A DNA stretch of 7,072 nucleotides from NCBI GenBank assembly GCA_965613025.1, contig CBFDUE010000100.1, forward strand, positions 1 through 7,072, read 5' to 3'. The notes below the pieces were generated by a model. It saw nothing but the letters and a program-made list of their open reading frames with translations, searched no databases and was not told the origin of the DNA. Source of the stretch: CAYTXJ01 sp965613025. Its GTDB lineage: Bacteria; Desulfobacterota; DSM-4660; Desulfatiglandales; JALVMZ01. Position 1 is the stretch's first letter; each line of letters opens with the position of its first letter. The position numbers were made by a program, and so were the translations under genes. This document shows, piece after piece, positions 1-6,856 of this stretch.

Positions 1-12
1 CAATAATACATA

Positions 13-156
13 CTATAATCCTACGTGGCAAGAATAAAATGCATATTTTGTGGCACCACCTTTTTGACATTTTTCAAGTAGTGATCCAGTATTGACGAGG
101 CTTTTGACCCCCTCTGCCTCCAGTAACTGTCCAAAAAAAGTTAGAATAACCCAAAA
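13..156 (-). pseudogene. Possible coding remnant, unrecognised
   Basis: This minus-strand frame is open for 47 codons, between a TAA at 159-157 and a TAG at 15-13. It has no ATG, GTG or TTG at a sensible place near its beginning. The translation has a protein-like mix and reads QLLEAEGVKSLVNTGSLLEK in its middle, ending ATKYAFYSCHVGL. I do not recognise the family. The stretch 50-135 is richer in G+C than the DNA on its right, which hints at a decayed or inserted piece. It could equally be chance openness, or a non-coding end of an element lying to the left. The plus strand also has a 12-codon open end (positions 2-37) that could be the tail of an upstream gene. Confidence 0.2.
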
Positions 157-171
157 TTACAGCTTTTTTAT

Positions 172-204
172 GAGAGCTTTGAAAAATTCAAAGCTCTCTT
201 TTAT
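172..204 (+). terminator. Rho-independent terminator of an upstream gene
   Basis: A perfect 12-bp inverted repeat, GAGAGCTTTGAA (172-183) against TTCAAAGCTCTC (187-198), encloses a 3-base AAA loop and is followed directly by TTTTAT. On the minus strand the stem is followed by an A-rich run, so it terminates plus-strand transcription only. It must serve a gene whose end lies at or before the left edge. It separates that gene from the promoter of pilC. Confidence 0.8.
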
Positions 205-286
205 AGTGAAATTGAAATAAAAAGATCTCTAATAATATTTATAGTTTCCCCTATGTCAAGCATAATAATAGATTGCTATACATTCC
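205..286. other. AT-rich intergenic spacer without a gene
   Basis: This spacer lies between the terminator and the pilC promoter. It is very AT-rich, with no usable reading frame, no RNA gene and no clear operator-like inverted repeat that I can see. Together with 1-204 it makes up the 346-base gene-free left end of the window. Confidence 0.5.
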
Positions 287-316
287 TTGACATATATAGC
301 TTTTCTAAAATATATT
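287..316 (+). promoter_or_regulatory. Sigma70-type promoter of the pilC-pilS-radical SAM operon
   Basis: A perfect -35 box TTGACA (287-292) and a -10 box TATATT (311-316) are separated by 18 bp. They lie about 30 bp upstream of the pilC start, in AT-rich DNA just after a terminator. This is the only good promoter upstream of the three tightly packed genes, so it probably drives all three. The inference rests on the sequence match only. Confidence 0.6.
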
Positions 317-334
317 AAATTTTAATTAAATCTT

Positions 335-340
335 AGGAAG
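335..340 (+). promoter_or_regulatory. Ribosome binding site of pilC
   Basis: AGGAAG ends 6 bases before the ATG at 347. It supports that ATG as the start. A second AGGA (342-345) is too close to the ATG to be used. Confidence 0.6.
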
Positions 341-346
341 TAGGAT

Positions 347-1558
347 ATGCCTGTATATATCTACACAGTTAAGACTAAAAGAGGCAGAAAGATAAAGGGT
401 GAGATAGAGGCTGTTGATGAAAAGGTTGCAGCAAGTCAGCTTAAAAGAAAGAATTTTGAAATATTAAAGCTAAAGCCAAAGCCAAAGGATCTGTTTGAAT
501 CCATCCCATTTTTACAACCCAAGGTCAAGACAAAGGATCTGGTCATATTTACAAGGCAGTTTTCCACCATGATTGATGCAGGGCTTCCCCTCATTCAGGG
601 TTTAAATATCTTGGCAGATCAATCAGAAAATCCTGCACTCAAAAAGATTCTAAAAGAGATAGCTAAAGATGTGGAAGGAGGAGCTACACTTGCTGATTCA
701 CTTAGAAAGCATCCCAAGATATTTGATGAACTCTTTGTAAATCTGGTAGCCGCAGGAGAAACTGGAGGCATATTGGATGTGATCTTGCGAAGGCTTTCTG
801 CTTATATGGAAAAGGCCGCAAAATTGAAGGCCAAGATAAAAGGGGCAATGACTTATCCAATAGTTGTAGTTGGAATTGCAATTATTGTGATTGCTGTAAT
901 TCTTATCTTTGTAATACCAGTATTTCAAGAGATGTTTGCAAGCTTTGGTAAAGCACTTCCGGCTCCAACACAGTTTGTGGTTAATCTGAGTAATTTTACT
1001 AAGAGAAATATTCATTGGTGTATCTTAGGGTTGGGAGCAATAGCCTATGCATTTAAGATGTTTAGAAAAAGCAAAAAGGGCAGAAGGATAACTGACGATC
1101 TCTTTTTAAAGATGCCCATCTTTGGCGACCTGCTTAAAAAAGTGGCTATTGCAAGATTTACAAGGACATTGGGAACAATGATCCAGAGTGGTGTTCCTAT
1201 CTTGGACGCACTGGAGATAGTGGCTAAGACAAGTGGGAATGTGATCATTGAAGAGATTATCTATGAGGTGAGGGCAAGTATTGCAGAGGGGCAGTCCATT
1301 GCAGACCCTCTGAGTGAAACAGATATATTCCCTGGTATGGTGGTTCAGATGATCTCAGTGGGAGAGGCAACTGGAGCATTGGATACCATGTTAGAGAAGA
1401 TAGCTGATTTTTATGACGATGAGGTGGATGCGGCGGTTGAAGCTTTAACATCCATGCTTGAGCCATTGATGCTTCTGTTTTTGGGAGGAACCATTGGGGG
1501 GTTGGTGATCTCCATGTATCTTCCCATATTCCAGATGGCAGGTGCCATCGGAGGTTAA
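347..1558 (+). CDS. pilC: Type IV pilus assembly inner-membrane protein PilC
   Basis: This is the integral inner-membrane platform protein (GspF/PilC family) that couples the cytoplasmic assembly and retraction ATPases to pilin polymerisation. The 403 residues are the normal family length. A cytoplasmic N-terminal part (1-60) is followed by two T2SSF repeats, about 64-187 and 267-390. Each repeat opens alike (FTRQFSTMIDAGLPL at 68; FTRTLGTMIQSGVPI at 271) and carries the family's glycine-rich turn (AAGETGG at 135; VGEATGA at 338). Membrane segments are predicted by eye at about 170-194, 222-238 and 372-398. The gene starts at an ATG behind a good ribosome binding site, and its TAA abuts the GTG of pilS. 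The motor genes pilB and pilT, usually just upstream, are not in the window, and a terminator and promoter separate pilC from whatever lies to the left. The gene looks intact. Confidence 0.95.
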   Translation: MPVYIYTVKTKRGRKIKGEIEAVDEKVAASQLKRKNFEILKLKPKPKDLFESIPFLQPKVKTKDLVIFTRQFSTMIDAGLPLIQGLNILADQSENPALKKILKEIAKDVEGGATLADSLRKHPKIFDELFVNLVAAGETGGILDVILRRLSAYMEKAAKLKAKIKGAMTYPIVVVGIAIIVIAVILIFVIPVFQEMFASFGKALPAPTQFVVNLSNFTKRNIHWCILGLGAIAYAFKMFRKSKKGRRITDDLFLKMPIFGDLLKKVAIARFTRTLGTMIQSGVPILDALEIVAKTSGNVIIEEIIYEVRASIAEGQSIADPLSETDIFPGMVVQMISVGEATGALDTMLEKIADFYDDEVDAAVEALTSMLEPLMLLFLGGTIGGLVISMYLPIFQMAGAIGG

Positions 1559-3262
1559 GTGCCCAATCTTATGAAAGATCTACCCCAGTCTTCCGAAAAG
1601 GAATTCCTGTTAAGGCTTCAGAGACTGATGCTCTTTCGGGTCATTATTGCCTGTCTGTTTATGGGTGCATTTATATCCCTGCATATAAAAGAGAGTAAAA
1701 ATCTTTTTGGAACGGTTCAACTCTATCAATATGGACTTATTTCAGCCATATTTGTCCTCACCTTCATATATGCACTCAGCATAAAATACAGCAAAAGGTT
1801 ATATCTGATAGCCTATATCCAGGTAATCGTAGACACCGTGCTAATTACCATCCTGATATTTATAACTGGTGGAATTGAAAGTGTATTTACCTTTCTCTAT
1901 CCGATAAATATTATAGGAGCCACTCTTATCCTTTACAGAAAAGGAGGAATGGTTATTGCCTCTTTGTCTGGGATACTCTATGGTATCTTAATGGATCTCC
2001 ACTACTATGGAATACTCCATCCCTTAGAGACCAGTCTGAGGCATCCCATTGATTATCAAAGCTCCAATACCTTTTTCTATATGATCACAGTAAATATATG
2101 CGCCTTCTTTCTTATGGCCCTGCTTACAGCATATCCGGTGGAACAGAGCAGAAAGAGGAGTAAGGAGTTAAAAGATAAGGAAGAAGATCTTATAAGGCTT
2201 GAAGCACTAAATGATATTATTATCAATAATGTCTCTTTTGGAATAATAAGCCTTGATAAGAAAGACAGAATTCTACTATTTAACCCTGAAGCAGAGCGGA
2301 TATTTAAGGTAAAAGCCAAAGATATTGTGGGGAAGAGTCTATCTATGGCCATACCTTCGTTATGGGAGATTCTATCTTCTGAGCTATCAGATGGATCATT
2401 CTCTGAGATGAGATATAAAGATATAACGTTTAATGGAAAGGGAGGGATAAAGAGATATCTCAGGTTTTATAGCTCTCAACTTAATCTTCCCCATCCATAT
2501 GATATGGGGAAAGTCCTTTTTATCCAGGATATTACAGAGCAGAAGAAAATAGAAGAAGATATAAAAAAGGTCAGGGAACTTGCTATTGTGGGTGAGCTTG
2601 CTGCAGGAATTGCCCATGAGATAAGAAACCCCCTTGCATCCATAAGTGGATCAATTCAGATGTTAAACAGACATATTAGAGATTCAGATATTCAAAAGAG
2701 GCTGATGTCTATTATCCTAAGAGAGATAAAGAGATTAAATAGCATGATTGAGGATTTTTTGGTCTTTTCCAGACCAAAGAGATTAAGAATAAAAAAATTC
2801 TATCTAAATGAGCTAATAGAAGAGGCTATCTCTCTCTTTAAAAGTAGCGATAGATGGAATCAAGATATAAAAATCAGGAAAGAACTGGATCAGGATATCC
2901 TGATAGAATCCGATCCTGATCAGATAAAACAGATATTTTGGAATCTGTTTTTAAATGCCGCTGATGCCATGCCTGATGGGGGAACACTAACCATAAGTAT
3001 TAAGAGATTAAATTCAGGACCCACATCAATGGTCCAGATAGAGATAAAAGATACAGGAAAGGGTTTTAGTGATAAGGCCTTATCTAATCTGTTTGTCCCA
3101 TTTTTTACTACAAAGAAGGGAGGAAGTGGGCTTGGACTTGCAATGGTAAAAAGGATTGTAACAAACCTGAAAGGGATAATTGAAGGGGGGAATCGTCCCG
3201 GTGGTGGTGCCTATGTAAAGGTGTGCATTCCTATAAGTATCAATTCTTTTAAAAAGGCCTAA
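1559..3262 (+). CDS. pilS: PilS-like membrane sensor histidine kinase
   Basis: This is the sensor kinase of a PilS/PilR-type two-component system, which in known species controls pilin transcription. About six hydrophobic segments occupy residues 24-42, 57-75, 82-103, 108-126, 131-153 and 171-193. They include TGGIESVFTFLYPINIIGA, a stretch I associate with PilS kinases. A basic linker leads to a PAS domain (about 215-328), the dimerisation domain with the H-box IAHEIRNP (phospho-acceptor His353), and a complete ATPase domain: N-box Asn462 and Asn466, DTGKGF at 498-503, F-box PFFTT at 514-518 and GGSGLGLAMV at 521-530. The GTG start lies directly behind the pilC TAA, with GGAGGT at 1550-1555. 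The ATG at 1571 is possible but sits too far from that site. No receiver domain and no adjacent pilR are present, so the partner is encoded elsewhere. The Pil assignment rests on the membrane domain and on pilC next door. Confidence 0.85.
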   Translation: MPNLMKDLPQSSEKEFLLRLQRLMLFRVIIACLFMGAFISLHIKESKNLFGTVQLYQYGLISAIFVLTFIYALSIKYSKRLYLIAYIQVIVDTVLITILIFITGGIESVFTFLYPINIIGATLILYRKGGMVIASLSGILYGILMDLHYYGILHPLETSLRHPIDYQSSNTFFYMITVNICAFFLMALLTAYPVEQSRKRSKELKDKEEDLIRLEALNDIIINNVSFGIISLDKKDRILLFNPEAERIFKVKAKDIVGKSLSMAIPSLWEILSSELSDGSFSEMRYKDITFNGKGGIKRYLRFYSSQLNLPHPYDMGKVLFIQDITEQKKIEEDIKKVRELAIVGELAAGIAHEIRNPLASISGSIQMLNRHIRDSDIQKRLMSIILREIKRLNSMIEDFLVFSRPKRLRIKKFYLNELIEEAISLFKSSDRWNQDIKIRKELDQDILIESDPDQIKQIFWNLFLNAADAMPDGGTLTISIKRLNSGPTSMVQIEIKDTGKGFSDKALSNLFVPFFTTKKGGSGLGLAMVKRIVTNLKGIIEGGNRPGGGAYVKVCIPISINSFKKA

Positions 3263-3263
3263 G

Positions 3264-5774
3264 ATGAATATTATTCAGGAACCCTGGTTCAAATCTATTA
3301 AAAGACCCAGCAGGTATATAGGTGGGGAGATAAACTCCATAAAAAAGGGAAATGACAGAATTGATGTATCTATCTGTTTGGCCTTTCCGGATCTATATGA
3401 GATCGGAATGTCACATCTGGGGATAAAGATCCTCTATCACATCCTAAATGACACACCGTGGATAAAGGCAGAGAGAGTGTTTTGCCCTGCAAGGGATCTT
3501 GGAGATGCCTTAAAAGAGAGGGGTATCCCCCTTATGAGTCTTGAGTCCTCCGCTCCTATTTCCAAATTTGATCTGGTGGGTTTTAGCATACAACACGAAT
3601 TGTGTCTTACAAATGTTCTTTACATGCTGGATCTATCAGGAATTCCTCTAACATCAGATCAAAGAAAAGACCCCTTTCCACTTGTAATTGCAGGAGGCCC
3701 TGGATGTTTTAACCCTGAGCCCTTTTCACCCATATTTGATGCCGTTCTGATTGGAGATGGAGAAAGGGCCTCTTTGGAGATATGCGAAGTGGTCAGAAAA
3801 TTTAAAATGAGAGGATTTAAAGACAAAGAGGCTCTCCTTATGGAGCTTTCACACATTGAAGGGGTGTATATCCCCTCTTTCTTTGAGATCGAATACGATA
3901 GAGAATCAGTTAGATCCATTGAAAACAGGCTGGGAACAAAGAATTTTATAGAAAAGGCCATAATCCCAGACCTAAATCAGTATCCACTGCCTGAAAGTCC
4001 CATAATCCCCAATGCCATCTCTGTGCATGAAAGACTAAGTGTTGAGATAAGCAGGGGATGTGGAAGGGGTTGCAGATTCTGCCAGGCAGGTATGATCTAT
4101 AGACCTGTAAGGGAGAGATCCCCACATTCCATAATATCATATGCAGAAGAGGCACTTAAAAATACAGGATATGAGGAGGTATCTCTTCTATCTTTAAGCT
4201 CTGGTGATTACTCCTGTATAAGGGAGCTTTTAGGTGTTCTAATGGATAGGGTTTCAGATAAAAAGGTTGCAATCAGCCTTCCGTCTTTAAGGGTGGATAG
4301 CTTTGATCCTGAATGGCTAAGGCAGATAAAGAGAGTTAGAAAGACAGGATTTACCATAGCACCAGAGGTCGGAACTGAAAGGCTAAGGGCCATAATAAAT
4401 AAACCTATTAGGGATGAAGAGATCATAGATATCTCATCCAGAATATATGCCTCAGGTTGGAATCTTATAAAGCTATATTTCATGATAGGGCTTCCCCATG
4501 AAAAGTGGGAAGATATTGAAGGCATCTATACACTATCAAGTCATGTATCAAGGCAAAAGATGGGGATTTTTAGAAGATATACAGTAAATGTAAGTCTATC
4601 TGTCTTTGTTCCAAAGGCACATACCCCATTTATGTGGGCCTCCCAGATTCATCCTGATGAGGCATGGAAGATAATAAAGATGCTCAAAAGAAGTTTCCAT
4701 AGACCCTGTATAAGATTAAAATTTAACCCCCCTGAGATGAGCTGGCTTGAAGGAATTATATCCAGGGGAGATAGAAGACTCTTTCCGGTGATCCTTTCTG
4801 CATACAGAAGGGGAGCACTATTTGACTCATGGTCTGAGAGCTTCTCAAAGGAGATATGGGATGAGGCATTAAAGGAGCATGGAATTGACCCCGAGATCTA
4901 TCTTAGAGGCAGAGATAAGGATGAGCTCTTTCCATGGGAACACATCAGATGTGGAGTTAATAAGGCCTATCTTCTTCAGGAATGGGAAAGGGCAGAGGAA
5001 GGAAAGACTACTCCTGATTGTAGATCAAAATGCAGTGGTTGTGGTGTATGCGACAATAAAGTGATAAGCCCAAAAATATTTAAGGATATAGAGGTAATTG
5101 AACTTAAGCCATTCAAAGCAAAGGATAAAGGATCATCTATAAAAAGATTTATGATGGTATATTCAAAGAAGGGGCCTTCTATCTTTTTAAGCCATCTTGA
5201 ATTTCAGAATATGATGATCCGTGCACTCCGTAGAGCAGGAATTGATATGGAATATTCTAAAGGATTTCACCCCATGCCTAAGGTATCTTTCCTATCTGCG
5301 CTTCCAGTGGGGATAGGATCTTTGCATGAGACAATGATAATAGAGATAAGAGATACGGATATGGAGAAAGAATCCTTAAAAAGAAGGATAAATAAGACAC
5401 TCTTTGAGGGTGTAAGGATCCTTAATGTTGAAGAGCTTCCTTCATCCAAGATCAATTTTTGCGTGGATCAGGTAGTATATAGTGTTAAGACAAAGGATAG
5501 GATCTTTAAGTATAAAAATCTTAAAGATTTTCTATCTCAAAGGGAATTTCATGTGATTAAGTGGAACGGAAGAAGAGTTGATCTAAAAGCTCAAATAAAA
5601 GAGATCAGATGGATATCTGAAAATGAGCTTATCGTCACTTTTAAGAATATCTCAGGGCCTAAGCTTAACATTCAGGATGCAATTAAAAAGATATTTAAGC
5701 TAAGTGACCAAGACCTACACAGATGTGAAATACTAAAAACAGATGAGGTAATCAATCTTAAAACCTTTGCATAA
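3264..5774 (+). CDS. Fused TIGR03960/TIGR03936-type radical SAM protein with DUF2344
   Basis: This is a cytoplasmic radical S-adenosylmethionine protein whose reaction is, to my knowledge, not established. Residues 1-200 look like the Rossmann-type, B12-binding-like N-terminal part, without a DxHxxG cobalamin motif. The radical SAM core (about 255-480) has the cluster motif at Cys266, Cys270 and Cys273 (RGCGRGCRFC) and the strand ISLPSLRVDSF followed by TIAPEVGTERLR. Between core and tail is a second cysteine group, Cys586, Cys590, Cys593 and Cys596. Residues 626-830 match DUF2344 (SHLEFQNMMIRALRRAG, then YSKGFHPMPKVSF). In some bacteria the two halves are separate neighbouring genes; here they form one protein of 836 residues. 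The ATG lies one base after the pilS stop, with AAGG at 3254-3257. The family often sits beside ribonuclease E/G and rplU-rpmA, absent here. The gene looks intact. Confidence 0.9.
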   Translation: MNIIQEPWFKSIKRPSRYIGGEINSIKKGNDRIDVSICLAFPDLYEIGMSHLGIKILYHILNDTPWIKAERVFCPARDLGDALKERGIPLMSLESSAPISKFDLVGFSIQHELCLTNVLYMLDLSGIPLTSDQRKDPFPLVIAGGPGCFNPEPFSPIFDAVLIGDGERASLEICEVVRKFKMRGFKDKEALLMELSHIEGVYIPSFFEIEYDRESVRSIENRLGTKNFIEKAIIPDLNQYPLPESPIIPNAISVHERLSVEISRGCGRGCRFCQAGMIYRPVRERSPHSIISYAEEALKNTGYEEVSLLSLSSGDYSCIRELLGVLMDRVSDKKVAISLPSLRVDSFDPEWLRQIKRVRKTGFTIAPEVGTERLRAIINKPIRDEEIIDISSRIYASGWNLIKLYFMIGLPHEKWEDIEGIYTLSSHVSRQKMGIFRRYTVNVSLSVFVPKAHTPFMWASQIHPDEAWKIIKMLKRSFHRPCIRLKFNPPEMSWLEGIISRGDRRLFPVILSAYRRGALFDSWSESFSKEIWDEALKEHGIDPEIYLRGRDKDELFPWEHIRCGVNKAYLLQEWERAEEGKTTPDCRSKCSGCGVCDNKVISPKIFKDIEVIELKPFKAKDKGSSIKRFMMVYSKKGPSIFLSHLEFQNMMIRALRRAGIDMEYSKGFHPMPKVSFLSALPVGIGSLHETMIIEIRDTDMEKESLKRRINKTLFEGVRILNVEELPSSKINFCVDQVVYSVKTKDRIFKYKNLKDFLSQREFHVIKWNGRRVDLKAQIKEIRWISENELIVTFKNISGPKLNIQDAIKKIFKLSDQDLHRCEILKTDEVINLKTFA

Positions 5775-5825
5775 CCCTGATTTATACAGGAGCCATGCCC
5801 CCACCACATCGGAGACCAGGACCCT
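5775..5825. other. Short spacer after the operon, no clear terminator
   Basis: This spacer holds only weak hairpins, CCTG/CAGG at about 5777-5791 and CAGG/CCTG at about 5817-5826, with no T-run after them. I see no convincing intrinsic terminator for the operon here. The DNA is more GC-rich than the coding region on its left and runs straight into the repeat. Confidence 0.4.
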
Positions 5826-5853
5826 GTCATTGCGAGCGAAGCGAAGCAATCTC
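5826..5853. repeat. Interspersed GC-rich repeat of the 'GCGAGCGAAGCGAAGC' type
   Basis: This 28-base element runs from GTCATTGCGAGC to GAAGCAATCTC. It has an outer inverted repeat ATTGC (5829-5833) and GCAAT (5846-5850) around a GAGCGAAGCGAA core. I recognise the class from general knowledge: near-identical short elements are scattered between genes in many bacterial genomes and often add junk tails such as IASEAKQS to predicted proteins. No second copy is visible here, so repetition in this genome is assumed. It forms the downstream edge of the truncated ATPase gene and supplies that frame's last codons and stop. Confidence 0.7.
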
Positions 5854-6372
5854 ATCCCTCTTCTCCTTTAACACCCCAAAAAAGGACTTAAGTATCTCCC
5901 TGTTCTCAAACGCTATCTTAAGCCTCTCCTCCCCTAAGCCTAAATGATCCAGAATGGGCTTATCGTATTCATCTATTAATACTACCACCTTCTGTTTGAG
6001 CTTATTCTCCAAGGATACTATTGCTCTTTGAAAATAGTTTGATAAATTTCCAGTTTCCAAAAGATCGACCTCATAGTCATTTATCTGGTCTCTTATCCTA
6101 AGAAATAGCCCTTGTCTAAGAGAGGAAGGATCCTCGTGGGAGATACCGTTAAAATCAAATATAAGCACAGGATACTCCTTAAACTTCCACCTATCCTCAA
6201 TCCAAAGACCCTCAAATAGCTCCTTTCTTCCTTTAAAAAGCTCACAAAGTGTGGCTATGGTAAGGGATTTTCCAAATCTTCTGGGACGGGATAGAAAATA
6301 GCATATCCCTTCATCTATCATCTTGTAGATCCAGGGGGTCTTATCCACATACAAAAATCCCCTTTCCCGTAT
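5827..6372 (-). pseudogene. Truncated AAA-ATPase-like / PD-(D/E)XK nuclease family protein
   Basis: This is a remnant of the AAA-ATPase-like family (PF09820), whose full members run to about 500 residues or more and often end in a PD-(D/E)XK nuclease domain. Counting from a TTG at 6354, 175 residues remain. Visible are LYVDKT near the start, the family's Walker A variant LSRPRRFGKS (21-30), WIEDRW (51-56) and Walker B VVVLIDEYDKPI (123-134). The N-terminus is lost: similarity reaches back to IRERGF (about 6372), then the frame becomes unrelated GC-rich sequence and meets TAG at 6396-6394. No ATG fits. The C-terminus is lost too: after ILKSFFGVLKE the frame enters the 5826-5853 repeat and stops as IASLRSQ, where the family would continue with a segment like RFVFITG and the nuclease part. 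It may be transcribed but should not make a working protein. Its original role, possibly linked to mobile DNA, is unproven. Confidence 0.8.
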
Positions 6373-6427
6373 CGCCGCCGGGGGTCCTAAGGTCTAAAGA
6401 TTAAAGCAACTCTCATATTTAAAATTG
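6373..6427. other. Junction between the pseudogene and the right-hand unit
   Basis: A GC-rich patch with a weak CCCG/CGGG inverted repeat (about 6366-6383) marks where similarity to the ATPase family ends. It changes abruptly to AT-rich DNA after about 6392. This looks like an old rearrangement boundary, but no direct repeat that would mark a clean insertion is evident. Confidence 0.3.
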
Positions 6428-6456
6428 TTGACATCTTATCATAAATGTGATTTAAG
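6428..6456 (+). promoter_or_regulatory. Possible sigma70-type promoter of the right-hand gene pair
   Basis: A perfect -35 box TTGACA (6428-6433) is followed after 17 bp by TTTAAG (6451-6456), which matches 4 of 6 bases of the -10 consensus. It lies about 35 bp upstream of the ATG at 6491. The weak -10 leaves the call uncertain, but the gene faces away from the pseudogene and needs its own promoter somewhere in this spacer. Confidence 0.4.
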
Positions 6457-6490
6457 AGCATAAAATAACTCAAAAAGTAAAATAAAAATA

Positions 6491-6856
6491 ATGAATGATA
6501 AAGAAGAAAAAAGAAAAGGAAAGCTAACATTCAAATATGTATATCCTGATAATTTAAGAGACTTATATGTAAATGGAGCTTGGGGAGGTATAACTCCACG
6601 GCAGGAGATACATTTGCACCTTTACTCGGAAAGACAACCTATTCCTAAAAAGGTTTTATATAAAATTCGGGAAGATGGAACATTAGATGAAGAAAACATG
6701 GAGATTGAATTTGGTGGGGATATAATAAGATATATCCAAGCTTCCATTGTTATGAATATTCAAACAGCTATTTCAATTAGAGATTGGCTTACTAAAATGA
6801 TTGAACATGCTCAAAAAGCTACGATAGGTAAAGAAGATGAAAAGAGCGGCGAATAA
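6491..6856 (+). CDS. Hypothetical protein, faintly DUF3467-like
   Basis: I do not firmly recognise this 121-residue protein. It is soluble, with no signal peptide or membrane segment. A charged N-terminus (1-11) precedes LTFKYVYPDNLRDLYVNGAWGGITPRQEIHL in three parts: a strand (12-18), a YVNGAWGGITP turn (26-36) and a strand EIHLHLYSE (39-47). After a proline-containing link and an acidic loop (61-73) comes a probable helix, about 82-110, with NIQTAISIRDWLTKMIEHAQ. The order (YxNG turn, strand, link, then a helix starting after a 'IVMNIQTA'-like step) recalls DUF3467 proteins, but this is an impression and not a match. The start has no Shine-Dalgarno sequence, only an A-rich leader. The C-terminus is highly charged, and its last 20 bases overlap the next gene. 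Composition, length and the overlapping partner support a real gene. Confidence 0.7.
   Translation: MNDKEEKRKGKLTFKYVYPDNLRDLYVNGAWGGITPRQEIHLHLYSERQPIPKKVLYKIREDGTLDEENMEIEFGGDIIRYIQASIVMNIQTAISIRDWLTKMIEHAQKATIGKEDEKSGE

Noticed and set aside
26..66. Sigma54-like promoter elements (TGGCA at 26-30, TGGCAC at 51-56)
   Set aside because: The GG-N10-GC spacing fails: the first has GC two bases too far away, and the second has TT where GC is needed. They are also about 300 bases from pilC.
64..69. TTGACA -35-like box upstream of the terminator
   Set aside because: No -10 box lies at a suitable distance, and a strong terminator follows at 172-204.
170..220. 16-codon plus-strand open frame MRALKNSKLSFIVKLK
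   Set aside because: It lies across the terminator hairpin and has no ribosome binding site. The codons are explained by the inverted repeat.
698..1466. Minus-strand open frames inside pilC
   Set aside because: They are shadows of a well-supported gene, with no recognisable protein features and no start signals.
2077..2617. Minus-strand open frames inside pilS
   Set aside because: They lie antisense to the PAS and linker region of a clear histidine kinase, and their composition is low in plausibility.
3659..5455. Minus-strand frames and one plus-strand frame (4879-5064) inside the radical SAM gene
   Set aside because: They overlap conserved motifs of the real gene in other frames and show no family features.
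5777..5826. Terminator for the pilC-pilS-radical SAM operon
   Set aside because: Only 4-bp stems are present and no T-run follows, so an intrinsic terminator cannot be supported.
5827..6354. Intact small ATPase gene
   Set aside because: It lacks the family's N-terminal cap and the entire C-terminal half, starts only with TTG, and ends inside an interspersed repeat.
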